Shown here piece by piece: positions 44,180-52,646 of a stretch of 64,000 nucleotides of DNA. The position numbers were made by a program, and so were the translations under genes. This DNA comes from Nitratireductor thuwali (GTDB taxonomy: Bacteria; Pseudomonadota; Alphaproteobacteria; Rhizobiales; Rhizobiaceae): assembly GCF_036621415.1 (NCBI RefSeq), contig NZ_CP030941.1, positions 2,478,001 through 2,542,000 on the forward strand, written 5' to 3'. The notes beneath the pieces were generated by a model that saw only the letters and a list, made by a program, of their open reading frames with translations, was not told the origin of the DNA and did no database searches. How positions within the stretch are numbered: position 1 is the stretch's first letter; every line of letters begins with the position of its first letter.

Positions 44180-44839
44180 ATGGCAAGGCCTGCTCAAAAG
44201 GACATCGTGAAGGCGCTGATGGCGCGCCACGGCCGCACCTATTGCGAAGAGCTCGGCATCCCGCTGGAAAAGAACACGCCGTCGCCGCTGTTCCAGTGGC
44301 TGGTCGCCTCCCTTCTCTTTTCCGCGCGCATTGGCGCCGGCCAGGCGGTGAAGGGCGCCAAAGCGCTCTTCGATGCCGGCTGGCGCACGCCGGAAAAGAT
44401 GCACGCGGCGACATGGCGCGAGCGCGTGACGGTTCTCAACGAGCACGGCTACGCGCGCTACGACGAGAGCACCTCGCGCATGCTGGAGGACGCTTCCGGC
44501 CTGCTGATCGAGCGCTATGGCGGCGACCTGCGCTGCCTGCGCGAGGAAGCGCGGGGCGACGTGAAGAAGGCGCAGAAGCTGCTGACCGCCTTCAAGGGCA
44601 TCGGCCCCACCGGCGCCGCCATCTTCCTGCGCGAGGCGCAAGGCGCGTGGGACGAATTCCACCCCTTCGCCGACAACAAAGCGCTCAAGGCCGGCAAACA
44701 GCTCGGCCTCGGCGCCGACGCCCAGACGCTCTCCCGCCACGTCTCCAGAAACGAATTCCCCACCCTCCTCACCGCCCTCGTCCGCGCCGATCTCGCCGGC
44801 GATCTGGATGCCCTGGCGAAAGGCAAGGCGGAAGCGTAG
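44180..44839 (+). CDS. HhH-GPD superfamily (endonuclease III-like) protein
   Basis: Protein of 219 residues with an endonuclease III-like helical fold: WLVASLLFSARIGAGQAVKGAKALFDAGWRTPEKM at the front, and the helix-hairpin-helix FKGIGPTGAAIFLREAQGAWDEFHPFADNKAL, where Asp in PFAD aligns with the catalytic Asp of the family. The catalytic Lys of bifunctional Nth enzymes and the C-terminal Fe-S cysteines are absent. It may be a monofunctional glycosylase or a divergent DNA-binding relative. GGAGG precedes the ATG. Confidence 0.7.
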   Translation: MARPAQKDIVKALMARHGRTYCEELGIPLEKNTPSPLFQWLVASLLFSARIGAGQAVKGAKALFDAGWRTPEKMHAATWRERVTVLNEHGYARYDESTSRMLEDASGLLIERYGGDLRCLREEARGDVKKAQKLLTAFKGIGPTGAAIFLREAQGAWDEFHPFADNKALKAGKQLGLGADAQTLSRHVSRNEFPTLLTALVRADLAGDLDALAKGKAEA

Positions 44840-44953
44840 GGCGCCAGGCTTCGGCGCTTGGGGCGGTGGAGTGACCCGCAAGCGCAGGCCCGGCAAGGTG
44901 GATGTCTCGCAGGAAGCGTCCGACCCGGCCTGAAGATGAGCGATTGAAAGGCA

Positions 44954-45016
44954 GCGCCAAGCGCCCTCCCAGTAGCCCTCATGGTGAGCCTGTCGAACGA
45001 CGAGGGCGCTTGGCGC
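44954..45016. repeat. Perfect 15-bp inverted repeat enclosing a 'GAGCCTGTCGAAC' unit
   Basis: GCGCCAAGCGCCCTC at 44954-44968 is repeated inverted at 45002-45016. The loop holds CCCTCATGGTGAGCCTGTCG, a motif of the widely dispersed GTCGAA palindromes of alphaproteobacteria. It lies 114 bases past the HhH-GPD gene. Confidence 0.7.
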
Positions 45017-45303
45017 GGTTGCACCAAATATGAGGTCCTTTCTTCCCTGCGCCTTCGATGGCGTGGATAAATCCGCGCCTCCAACGCCTTTTCCGGCCGG
45101 CCAACCCATTGTTTCCACTGCCTTTCCCATCCCTCCACACGCCCGCCCGTCATTTTCTTATCCCCACCCGCCCGGCCTGCCTTATCATGCTCCCCATCGC
45201 CCTTGCGGGAACCGGGTCCGGACCGGGGATCAGGGAGGGCGGCGGCAGCCTCCCCCTCCGGGTCGGTACCGGAGGCATGTGAGGGCCTGCAGCAGGCCGG
45301 AGT

Positions 45304-45334
45304 CCTGTGTCCTGAGCGTGTCGAAGGACGCAGG
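45304..45334. repeat. Second GTCGAA-type palindromic unit
   Basis: CCTG...TCCTGAGCGTGTCGAAGGA...CAGG, an imperfect 31-base palindrome related to the units at 25926 and 44975. Confidence 0.55.
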
Positions 45335-45442
45335 GCGCGGAGAAGCCGCGGGAGGTTCGGTCCAGGCGTCTCAGTGACGAGCCTGGGCGCCCCAAAAGGG
45401 CAATGGGAACCTTCCTTGACCGGTCATGCAGGACAGCGGCCG

Positions 45443-45502
45443 GCGGGGCGCGTTGATCGCGCCACATAAACTACACAGAGAGGCACGGACAACGCGCCCC
45501 GC
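45443..45502. repeat. Perfect 13-bp inverted repeat with a 34-base loop
   Basis: GCGGGGCGCGTTG (45443-45455) pairs with CAACGCGCCCCGC (45490-45502). It could form a strong hairpin in a transcript leading to the small ORF at 45678. Confidence 0.65.
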
Positions 45503-45677
45503 TTCCCACCCTGTCGAAGGGATCAATGGCCAGACGCGAAAGCGGGCGTGGCGGCGATGACGCTTGGCCGTCCTTTCCGTCACCCGGCCGGCGGGAGAGC
45601 CGGGCCTATAAAGAGGCGCGGCCGGGCGGCACGGAAGGTGCCGTCGCTACCGAGGATCGATCAGAGGAGGACTAGCC

Positions 45678-45779
45678 ATGCTTTTCCGATTGTCAGCCAA
45701 GGGGTCGCCGATAGGCTGCGGCTTCCGGGACGACGTGAATGGACGTGCCGCAACCCCTCCGGCGGTGGAGCGAAAGTGA
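45678..45779 (+). CDS. Small ORF (33 residues) with a strong ribosome binding site
   Basis: ATG 45678 is preceded by GAGGAGG at an eight-base distance, one of the best Shine-Dalgarno matches in the window. The frame reads MLFRLSAKGSPIGCG and ends PPAVERK before TGA. The upstream 240 bases are rich in hairpins. It ends eight bases before the convergent dehydrogenase gene. The product is not recognised; it could be a leader peptide, a microprotein or a chance ORF. Confidence 0.35.
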   Translation: MLFRLSAKGSPIGCGFRDDVNGRAATPPAVERK

Positions 45780-45787
45780 AGGACCCC

Positions 45788-46738
45788 TCAATACCCCGCC
45801 GCCCGGTCCACCACATTCGTCAACGGCTCGCCCCGCTCGAAGGCCTCCATCTGCGCCAGCATGGGCCGGGCAAGGTGGGCGGGGTCGGAGGTGGCGGCCG
45901 CGTGCGGGGTCACGAACACCCGGTCGTGGGTCCACAGCGGGCTTTCGGGCGAAAGCGGTTCGGCCTCGAACACGTCGAGGCTCGCCTCCTTCAACTTGCC
46001 CTCGTCAAGCGCCCGCAGGATGTCGGCCTCCCGCTGCAGCTTGCCGCGCCCGGCATTGATCAGGCACGGCCCGCCCAGCGGCCCGTCCTGCCGCAGCCGC
46101 GAGATCAGGCCGAAATCGACAATGCCGGCCGTCGCCGGCGTCAGCGGCAGGAGAACGACCAATATGTCGGTGGCGTTCAGGAAAGGCGTCAGCCCGCCCT
46201 CGCCGTGAAAGGTGCTGACCCCCTTCATCGCGTGCTCCGTGCGGCTCCAGCCATTCACCTTGAAGCCCAGCGCCAGCAGCGCCTTGGCCGCCGCGCGGCC
46301 CAGCTGGCCGAAGCCCATGATGCCCACATTCACTGCGTCGGCCGGCGGCTGCGGGCGCTCATGCCACACTTTGCCGGCCTGCTGGCGGCGGTAGAGCATG
46401 CCCTGCCGCTGATGGTCGAGCACGCGCCAGCTCACATATTCGCACATATATTGGGTCAGGTTGTCGGCCACCACCCGCACCACCGGCACGTCCGGCACCT
46501 GGTCGTCGGCGAAGATGTGGTCGACGCCCGCGCCGATGGAAAAGATCGCCTTCAGATTGGGCAGATGGGCAAGGACGCCCGGCCGCTGCTTCCAGACCAC
46601 CGCATAGTCGATGGAGGGATCCTCCGCGCCGTCCGGCTCCAGCACCACCTCGCGCTCCTTCGACAGAGGCTCGTACCAGCGCTGCGGGTTGAACCCGGTC
46701 ACGGACAGAAGAATGCGGCCCTTGCCGGCTTTGTTCAT
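45788..46738 (-). CDS. D-2-hydroxyacid dehydrogenase, glyoxylate/hydroxypyruvate reductase A-like
   Basis: NAD(P)-dependent dehydrogenase of 316 residues. The nucleotide-binding loop VGIMGFGQLGRAAAKAL lies near residue 139. The substrate-binding FSIGAGVDHI, the catalytic Arg in LINAGRGKLQ, Glu in LDVFEAEPLS and His in VTPHAAATS are all present. The short substrate domain and IGAGVD suit the GhrA branch, which reduces glyoxylate and hydroxypyruvate; exact specificity is inferred. It diverges from the HAD gene. Confidence 0.88.
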   Translation of the reverse strand: MNKAGKGRILLSVTGFNPQRWYEPLSKEREVVLEPDGAEDPSIDYAVVWKQRPGVLAHLPNLKAIFSIGAGVDHIFADDQVPDVPVVRVVADNLTQYMCEYVSWRVLDHQRQGMLYRRQQAGKVWHERPQPPADAVNVGIMGFGQLGRAAAKALLALGFKVNGWSRTEHAMKGVSTFHGEGGLTPFLNATDILVVLLPLTPATAGIVDFGLISRLRQDGPLGGPCLINAGRGKLQREADILRALDEGKLKEASLDVFEAEPLSPESPLWTHDRVFVTPHAAATSDPAHLARPMLAQMEAFERGEPLTNVVDRAAGY

Positions 46739-46891
46739 GGCTCTTTCCTTCCTCGCTGCGCGCGCCGCGCCCGGCCGTGCTGCCTTTATCGCTATTACGC
46801 CGCCGCTTTGGCTTCAAGGTCCGGCGGCGAGTGGCCGATTGAGCCAGGGCCCGCCTTGCGCTACAGCTTCGCCGTTTCAGGGGAGGCGCGC

Positions 46892-47593
46892 ATGCGGCTG
46901 ACGACGATCGGCTTCGACGCAGACGACACGCTCTGGCAGAACGAGCAGTTCTACCGGATGACCGAGCAGCGCTTCGCCGCGCTGCTCGCCGGCCACGCCG
47001 ATCCGGAAAACCTTTCCGCCCGGCTGCTCGAGGCCGAAAAGCGCAATCTCAAGCTCTACGGCTTCGGCATCAAGGGCTTCATCCTGTCGATGATCGAAAC
47101 CGCGCTGGAGGTCACCGAGGGCAGGGTGCCGGCCAAGACCATCGCCGATATCATGGAGGCGGGCCGCGAAATGCTGGTCCACCCCATCGAGACGCTGCCC
47201 CATGTCAGCGACACGCTGGAGCGGCTGGCCACCGACTACCGGCTGGTGCTGATCACCAAGGGCGACCTGTTCGACCAGGAAAGGAAGCTCGCCCAGTCCG
47301 GCCTCGGCGATCATTTCGACGGCGTCGAGATCGTCAGCGACAAGAATCCCGAGACCTACCGCGCCATATTCGCCCGCCACGGCGATGGCCCCGAGCGCGC
47401 CATGATGGTCGGCAATTCCCTCAAATCCGATGTGCTGCCGGCGCTCGACGCCGGAAGCTGGGGTGTCTTCGTGCCGCACGAACTGACCTGGGCGGTAGAG
47501 CACGCCGAAAGGCCCGGCGGCGCGGCGCGCTTCCATGAGATCGGCCATCTGGGCCACCTGCCGCCGCTGGTCGAGCGCATCGCGCGGGATTGA
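46892..47593 (+). CDS. HAD-superfamily hydrolase
   Basis: Phosphatase-type protein of 233 residues. Motif I is FDADDTLW (both nucleophile Asp residues present), motif II ITKGD, motif III Lys is near SDKNPETY, and motif IV reads MVGNSLKSDVLPALDAG. An alpha-helical cap of about 90 residues lies between motifs I and II. GGGGAGG precedes the ATG at 46892; longer in-frame readings run back over the divergent dehydrogenase gene. The substrate is unknown. Confidence 0.9.
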   Translation: MRLTTIGFDADDTLWQNEQFYRMTEQRFAALLAGHADPENLSARLLEAEKRNLKLYGFGIKGFILSMIETALEVTEGRVPAKTIADIMEAGREMLVHPIETLPHVSDTLERLATDYRLVLITKGDLFDQERKLAQSGLGDHFDGVEIVSDKNPETYRAIFARHGDGPERAMMVGNSLKSDVLPALDAGSWGVFVPHELTWAVEHAERPGGAARFHEIGHLGHLPPLVERIARD

Positions 47594-47710
47594 GCGGGTT
47601 GCTGCGGCTCTACCTGCGCTTGCTGGCGCCGGCCGCTGATTTGCCTATAGTGTCTCCCGTGCTTTGGCTGGATTCGGGGCCGGCCGGAGCCACGGGAGAA
47701 GCGGCAGGGA

Positions 47711-50104
47711 ATGATCAACCGAAAATCTGCGCACCTGGCTGCCGTCGCGGCGGCATGCCTGTCCGTTGCCGGCTGCGGCGGCGGTTCCGACAGCACAAGC
47801 TCCGCCTCTCCGCCGGCATCCAGTCCGCCGCCCGCGTCCAGCCCGCCGCCGGCATCCAGCCCGCCGCCCTCATCGGACTATCCGACCTTCCACATGGCCG
47901 CTGCAACGGTTCACGCCGGCACGGCGGAGTTCCAGGCGGTCGATCCTTCGGCAGCGGCTGAAGCCTCGCTGCGTTCGACCCTCGGCGTGCCTCCCTTGTG
48001 CAGCGGCGTCGCCAACGCCAACTGCGCGAGCGCCCACAACTATCTTCTGCAGAACATCCACATCGCCCACACCGCCACGCTCCCCAATGGCGACAGGGTT
48101 CGCGGCAAGGGTCAGCTGATCGCCGTCGTCGATAACGGCTTCCTCCTCACGCATCAGGAACTGGCCGGCAAGTCCATCAAGACCTATCCCGGCACCGCCA
48201 TGGGCGTCGACGATCACGGCACCGCCGTCGCGGCCATAGCCGCCGGTCTGGCAAACGGCACGGGCATGATGGGCGTCGCGCCCGAGGCCGACCTGCATTT
48301 GTCCTCGTGGGAAGACCACAGCGGGCCCGGCCAGAACGTGTTGACCTTCCTCGCCGCCACCACAGACGACGCCCGCCTTTCCGGCGCGGTGGCGCAGAAC
48401 AATTCATGGGGCTGGGCGACGGAGAAGGCTGCCTCCCAGGAACTCACGGATTATTCCGGTACGAGCTCGGCGCAGTATGCCCAGCATATCACCGGCCGCC
48501 TAGGCGGAACGGCGGCCGAGTGGCAGAACCTCTTTGCCGCCTATGACCGCTTCCAGCAGTCCGGCGTGATCGTCTTCGCCAATTCCAACAATTCGAGCCT
48601 CGGCGATGCCTCCGCCTGGGCCTCCCTGCCGCTTTTCGTGCCGGAACTTCGCGAAGCGTGGATCGCCGTCAGCAATGCGCTTTTCGCGGTCGATTCCAGT
48701 ACGGGCGACATCCTGAAAGCCGACCTCCTGTCGGCCCCATGCGGCTCGGCAGCCCCGTTCTGCCTCACCGCCGACGGTTCCGTCTACAAGCCCACTGCCA
48801 GCAGCGACACCGCCTATTCCGTGGCAACGGGCACGTCTTTCGCGGCGCCGCAGATTTCGGGCGATGTCGCGCTTCTGGCGCAGGCTTTTCCCAACCTGTC
48901 GCCGGCCGAGATCACCGTGCGGTTGCTGGCGACGGCGCGCAACGATTGGGCCGGTTTCCAGAGCACCAGGGCCGGCACCTCCACCTTCGCGCCCGGCGTC
49001 ACCCACGACTATTCAAGCGATTTCGGCCACGGCGTGCCCGACATGGAAGCCGCGCTCTCGCCGGTTGGCGGACTTTCCATCGCCAGCGGCAGCAATCTCG
49101 CCACCGCCACGATGAGCCCGCTCGACGGCGGCGTCGCCACATCGGGTCCGATGATCGGCAATGCCGTCGCACGGGCGCTGGGCGACCGCGAGATCATGGT
49201 GGTCGACCGGCTGGGCACGGATTTCTACGTGCCCGCCACCGCCTTGACCGCCGATGCGCCCGGCTTCGCCGCTACCGACCCCCGGCATCTGGCCCGCAAT
49301 GTCGACCAGGTCGCGGCCAGTTTCGCCTTTGCGGAAATGCAGGCGCCGGCTCTTTCGATCCTCCACGATGCCGCCGTGCCAAAGCTTTTTTTCTCCCAAT
49401 CGCTGGCAAATCTGGATGGAAATAGCGCCTTTTCACAGATTTTTCCGCTGGGACAGCGCGATTTCCTCCAGTTTTCAGGCAGTTTCCGCCAATCTGAGGC
49501 CGGTTCCGACGCCGGATTCTCCGTCGCGCGCCTTACCCGCCACCAGGGTTTTGCGACCGAACTTTCCTTCGCATTCGGCCACAGCACGAGCAATTTCTTC
49601 GGATGGGACGCGCCCGGCCCGTTCCTGTCGGGCGATGCCTCCGGCAATTTCTCAAGCGGCCTTTCGGTCAGCCTTCCGGTGGATGGCCTGTGGACGCTTT
49701 CGGCCTATGCGGAGCTCGGCTCCGCCTTCGTCAACGACGATGCTGCGATGCTGGTCGATTACGGCTCGTTCGCCTATGCCGCCGGTGGCGTGACGGCCCG
49801 GCGGCGCAGCCTGTTCACGGCCCGCGACACGATCGATTTCTACGCCGGCATGCGCCCAAAGGCGGTTGCCGGAAAGGCGGACTTGCAGGTGCCGGTCGGC
49901 CGGGGCACCGACGGCAGTCTCCACTACGAGAATGTCGCCGTCGACCTGGCCGATGCCGACATTCCACTCCGGCTGGGCTTCGTCTATCGCAATATGACCG
50001 AGCAGGATTTCGAGCTGCTGCTGGGCTTCAACACCGACTTCACCGCCACCAATGAGGTCGAGCCCGTGTTCTCGCTGTCGGCGGGACTGCGCAAGCAGTT
50101 CTGA
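47711..50104 (+). CDS. Subtilisin-like (S8) lipoprotein autotransporter
   Basis: Secreted protease of 797 residues. The signal peptide ends in the lipobox SVAGC (Cys22), followed by a Pro/Ser-rich linker of SSPPPA tandem repeats (residues 30-55). The S8 domain has Asp141 (VVDNG), His169 (DDHGTAVAAI) and Ser376 (GTSFAAP). The last 250 or so residues are amphipathic beta strands ending in a terminal Phe (LSAGLRKQF), as in outer-membrane autotransporter barrels. The plan matches NalP of Neisseria and SphB1 of Bordetella, surface lipoprotein proteases. Its targets are unknown. Confidence 0.88.
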   Translation: MINRKSAHLAAVAAACLSVAGCGGGSDSTSSASPPASSPPPASSPPPASSPPPSSDYPTFHMAAATVHAGTAEFQAVDPSAAAEASLRSTLGVPPLCSGVANANCASAHNYLLQNIHIAHTATLPNGDRVRGKGQLIAVVDNGFLLTHQELAGKSIKTYPGTAMGVDDHGTAVAAIAAGLANGTGMMGVAPEADLHLSSWEDHSGPGQNVLTFLAATTDDARLSGAVAQNNSWGWATEKAASQELTDYSGTSSAQYAQHITGRLGGTAAEWQNLFAAYDRFQQSGVIVFANSNNSSLGDASAWASLPLFVPELREAWIAVSNALFAVDSSTGDILKADLLSAPCGSAAPFCLTADGSVYKPTASSDTAYSVATGTSFAAPQISGDVALLAQAFPNLSPAEITVRLLATARNDWAGFQSTRAGTSTFAPGVTHDYSSDFGHGVPDMEAALSPVGGLSIASGSNLATATMSPLDGGVATSGPMIGNAVARALGDREIMVVDRLGTDFYVPATALTADAPGFAATDPRHLARNVDQVAASFAFAEMQAPALSILHDAAVPKLFFSQSLANLDGNSAFSQIFPLGQRDFLQFSGSFRQSEAGSDAGFSVARLTRHQGFATELSFAFGHSTSNFFGWDAPGPFLSGDASGNFSSGLSVSLPVDGLWTLSAYAELGSAFVNDDAAMLVDYGSFAYAAGGVTARRRSLFTARDTIDFYAGMRPKAVAGKADLQVPVGRGTDGSLHYENVAVDLADADIPLRLGFVYRNMTEQDFELLLGFNTDFTATNEVEPVFSLSAGLRKQF

Positions 50105-50189
50105 GACTGCTTCCCGGAATTGCCCTGCGCCTTGGTTATTGCGCAAAACATGCCTATCTGGCAGGCATGCGCAGAATGAGTGAGCAATC

Positions 50190-51341
50190 ATGACCGAAGT
50201 CACCCGCCAGGCCGTTCTCGACAAGCTGTCCACGATCAAGGGCCCGGACCTCGAAGGCGACATCGTATCGCGCGGGCTCGTGTCGGAGATCTTCATCGCC
50301 GACGGCAAAGTGTTTTTCTCCATCACCGTGCCAGCCAACCGGGCGCGGGAACTGGAGCCGATGCGGCAGGCCGCGGAAAAGGCGGTCAAATCCATCCCCG
50401 GTGTCAGTGGCGCCATGGTCGCGCTGACGGCGGAAAGGCAGGGCGGGGGCATGGGTTCGTCCGAAACGTCCAGGCCCGCGCCGCGCGCAGAGCCGCCGCC
50501 GCCACGGCTCCAGCCCCAACCGCAGCCGGCGGGCAAGACAGGCGTGCCCGGCGTGGAGGCCATCATCGCCGTGGCCAGCGGCAAGGGCGGCGTCGGCAAG
50601 TCGACCACCGCCGTCAATATCGCGCTTGGCCTTGCCGGGCTTGGCAAGAAGGTCGGCATTCTCGATGCGGACATCTACGGCCCGTCAATGCCCCGCCTGC
50701 TCGGCCTGAAGGGCAAGCCGGAAACGATGGATGGCAAGACGCTGAAGCCGATGGAGGCGTTCGGCGTCAAGGTCATGTCCATCGGCTTCCTGGTCGAGGA
50801 GGAAACGCCGATGATCTGGCGCGGTCCGATGGTCATGTCGGCACTGCGCCAGATGCTGCGGGACGTTGCCTGGGGCGAACTCGATATACTCGTGGTCGAC
50901 ATGCCGCCGGGCACCGGCGACGCCCAGCTTACCATGGCCCAGCAGGTGCCGCTTGCCGGCGCGGTCATCGTGTCGACGCCGCAGGATCTGGCGCTGATCG
51001 ACGCGCGCAAGGGCCTGAACATGTTCCGGCGGGTCGATGTGCCGCTGCTCGGCATCGTCGAGAACATGAGCTACTTCCTCGCGCCCGATACCGGCAAGAG
51101 ATACGACATATTCGGTCATGGCGGTGCGCGGACCGAGGCCGGGCGCCTTGGCGTCCCCTTCCTCGGCGAGGTGCCGCTGACGATGGATGTGCGCGAAACC
51201 TCCGACGCGGGCACGCCGGTCGTGGCGTCCAACCCCGAAGGGTCGCAGGCGAAGGTCTATCGCGCGATTGCCGAAAAGGTCGCGGCGCGGCTCGAGGAGG
51301 AGGGCGCGAGCGCATCCACTCCGGCGATCGTGTTCGAATGA
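50190..51341 (+). CDS. Mrp/ApbC/NBP35-type P-loop ATPase, iron-sulfur carrier family
   Basis: Protein of 383 residues. An N-terminal MIP18/DUF59 domain (residues 1-85) and a Pro-rich linker are followed by the deviant Walker A SGKGGVGKSTTAVNIA and the Mrp motifs DADIYGPSMPRLLG and VDMPPGTGDAQLT. The family loads or carries Fe-S clusters. The CxxC pair that in E. coli Mrp follows ENMS is missing: the sequence reads ENMSYFLAPDTGKRYDIFGHGGA. It may bind clusters differently or act as an ATPase partner. Confidence 0.9.
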   Translation: MTEVTRQAVLDKLSTIKGPDLEGDIVSRGLVSEIFIADGKVFFSITVPANRARELEPMRQAAEKAVKSIPGVSGAMVALTAERQGGGMGSSETSRPAPRAEPPPPRLQPQPQPAGKTGVPGVEAIIAVASGKGGVGKSTTAVNIALGLAGLGKKVGILDADIYGPSMPRLLGLKGKPETMDGKTLKPMEAFGVKVMSIGFLVEEETPMIWRGPMVMSALRQMLRDVAWGELDILVVDMPPGTGDAQLTMAQQVPLAGAVIVSTPQDLALIDARKGLNMFRRVDVPLLGIVENMSYFLAPDTGKRYDIFGHGGARTEAGRLGVPFLGEVPLTMDVRETSDAGTPVVASNPEGSQAKVYRAIAEKVAARLEEEGASASTPAIVFE

Positions 51342-51350
51342 GCCTGGATA

Positions 51351-51396
51351 AAGCGTTACATTGAATTGAGTTTCGATCTCGTTCATGTAACGTTTT
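51351..51396. promoter_or_regulatory. Inverted repeat between mrp and paaG (operator or weak terminator)
   Basis: CGTTACAT (51354-51361) and ATGTAACG (51385-51392) are perfect inverted repeats about 31 bases centre to centre. Counting flanks, 11 of 12 bases pair and TTTT follows. It could end the mrp transcript or serve as a two-site operator for paaG. Confidence 0.45.
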
Positions 51397-51416
51397 GATC
51401 GGCACGGGAGGATCAC

Positions 51417-52226
51417 ATGGCCAGCGCGGTGGAAGAATCAGTTCTGGTGGAGCAGCGCGGCAATGTCGCGATCATCACGCTCAACCGGCCCGACAAGCTC
51501 AATTCCTTCAACGAGGTGCAACATGCCGCACTGCGCGCCGCACTTGACCGGTGCGCGGATGACGAGGCCTGCCGCGCCATTATTTTGACCGGTGCCGGGC
51601 GTGGCTTTTGCGCGGGCCAAGACTTGTCCGACCGCGATCCGGCCATGCTGGGCGAAGCGCCCGACCTCGGCCGCACGCTGGAGACTTTCTACAACCCGCT
51701 CGTCCGCCAGTTGCGGGCCCTGCCCAAGCCGGTTGTCTGCGCCGTCAACGGCGTTGCTGCCGGGGCTGGAGCGAACATCGCGCTTGCTTGCGACATCGTG
51801 CTTGCCGCCAGGTCGGCAAAATTCATCCAGGCATTCTCGAAGATAGGGCTCGTGCCAGATTCCGGCGGCACATGGTTCCTCACCCGCCACCTCGGCGAGG
51901 CCCGCGCCAAGGCGCTGGCGCTAACCGGGGATGCGCTTTCCGCTGAGACGGCTGCCGAATGGGGGCTGATCTGGCGGGCGGTGGATGATGCCGTGCTGAT
52001 GGAAGAGGCGCTGGCCATCGCCGGGCGACTGGCCGACGGGCCAACCCATGCCTACGGCCTCATTAAACAGGCAATCCAGGCAGCGTCAGGCAACACGCTG
52101 GATGCCCAACTCGACCTTGAGCGCGACCTGCAGCGCGAGGCTGGCCGCTCCGACGACTACCGCGAAGGCGTCAGCGCATTTCTGGAAAAGCGCCCGCCCA
52201 GGTTCACCGGCCTCAAGAAGCGTTAG
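51417..52226 (+). CDS. paaG: Enoyl-CoA hydratase/isomerase, PaaG-like (1,2-epoxyphenylacetyl-CoA isomerase)
   Basis: Crotonase-fold enzyme of 269 residues. The oxyanion-hole blocks are GRGFCAGQDLSDR and NGVAAGAGANIALACDIVLAA, and KIGLVPDSGGTWFL carries the catalytic Asp typical of isomerase-type members. Wording around FYNPLVRQLRALPKPVVCAVNG is characteristic of PaaG, which converts the ring epoxide of phenylacetyl-CoA to an oxepin. No other paa gene is in the window, so it could serve another pathway. GGGAGG precedes the ATG. Confidence 0.82.
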   Translation: MASAVEESVLVEQRGNVAIITLNRPDKLNSFNEVQHAALRAALDRCADDEACRAIILTGAGRGFCAGQDLSDRDPAMLGEAPDLGRTLETFYNPLVRQLRALPKPVVCAVNGVAAGAGANIALACDIVLAARSAKFIQAFSKIGLVPDSGGTWFLTRHLGEARAKALALTGDALSAETAAEWGLIWRAVDDAVLMEEALAIAGRLADGPTHAYGLIKQAIQAASGNTLDAQLDLERDLQREAGRSDDYREGVSAFLEKRPPRFTGLKKR

Positions 52227-52250
52227 ACCTGCCAGCAGCATTCCAGCAAC

Positions 52251-52622
52251 TTGATTTGGCCAAGAAGCCTGTCTCTCAAGCTCGGCAATGTCCGTCGCGA
52301 GGCGGAGCTCGCACAGCTCCTCTACAACGTCCCGCCGCTCTATCATTTGAGCGAGGGAAGGCTGAAGGAACGGCTGCCGATCATCGTCCGACAGCAGGCC
52401 TTCTTCCAGCCGCTGCACGAGCGGCTCGGCACACAGGAACTGACTTCATTTCGCCCGGACGACCGGAAGCTGCAGGAGGCCGTCTTCGCCGACGGCACCC
52501 GCCTGATCGGAAACATCTCCGGCGACCTGAGAGAAGTGGAGGCCCGGACCATCGGCGCCTACACGATCATCACCCTAGGCGACGGGAGGCTGATCGGCTC
52601 CTACCAGTCGCGCGAGGACTGA
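52251..52622 (+). pseudogene. 3' remnant of a DUF5696-type glycosidase gene
   Basis: A 123-codon frame opening at TTG with no family-type N-terminus. From ELAQLLYNVPPLYHLSEG to FFQPLHERLGTQELTSF and LQEAVFADGTRLIGNISGDL it resembles the C-terminal end of large bacterial glycosidases of the DUF5696 group (LLYNVPPLYHL, T-x-F, V-FGD/ADGT). These proteins are normally many hundreds of residues long. Only the tail remains, 24 bases after paaG, so it looks like a deletion remnant. The family match is from memory and needs a profile search. Confidence 0.5.
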
Positions 52623-52646
52623 CCGGCGCCGCCGGGCGCGCGTCTC

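Larger units (their letters stand above)
44840..45677. other. Gene-free stretch with several inverted repeats
   Basis: About 840 bases without a supported protein gene. It holds the inverted repeats listed separately (44954-45016, 45304-45334, 45443-45502), a GC-rich hairpin CCCGGC/GCCGGG near 45585-45608, and otherwise unremarkable sequence. ORFs read through it lack family features and good ribosome binding sites. Confidence 0.6.

Noticed and set aside
45585..45675. Glycine riboswitch
   Set aside because: GGGAGAG and GGAAGG occur in roughly the right order, but the conserved CUCUCAGG-type segment and the second aptamer are absent and no glycine gene follows.
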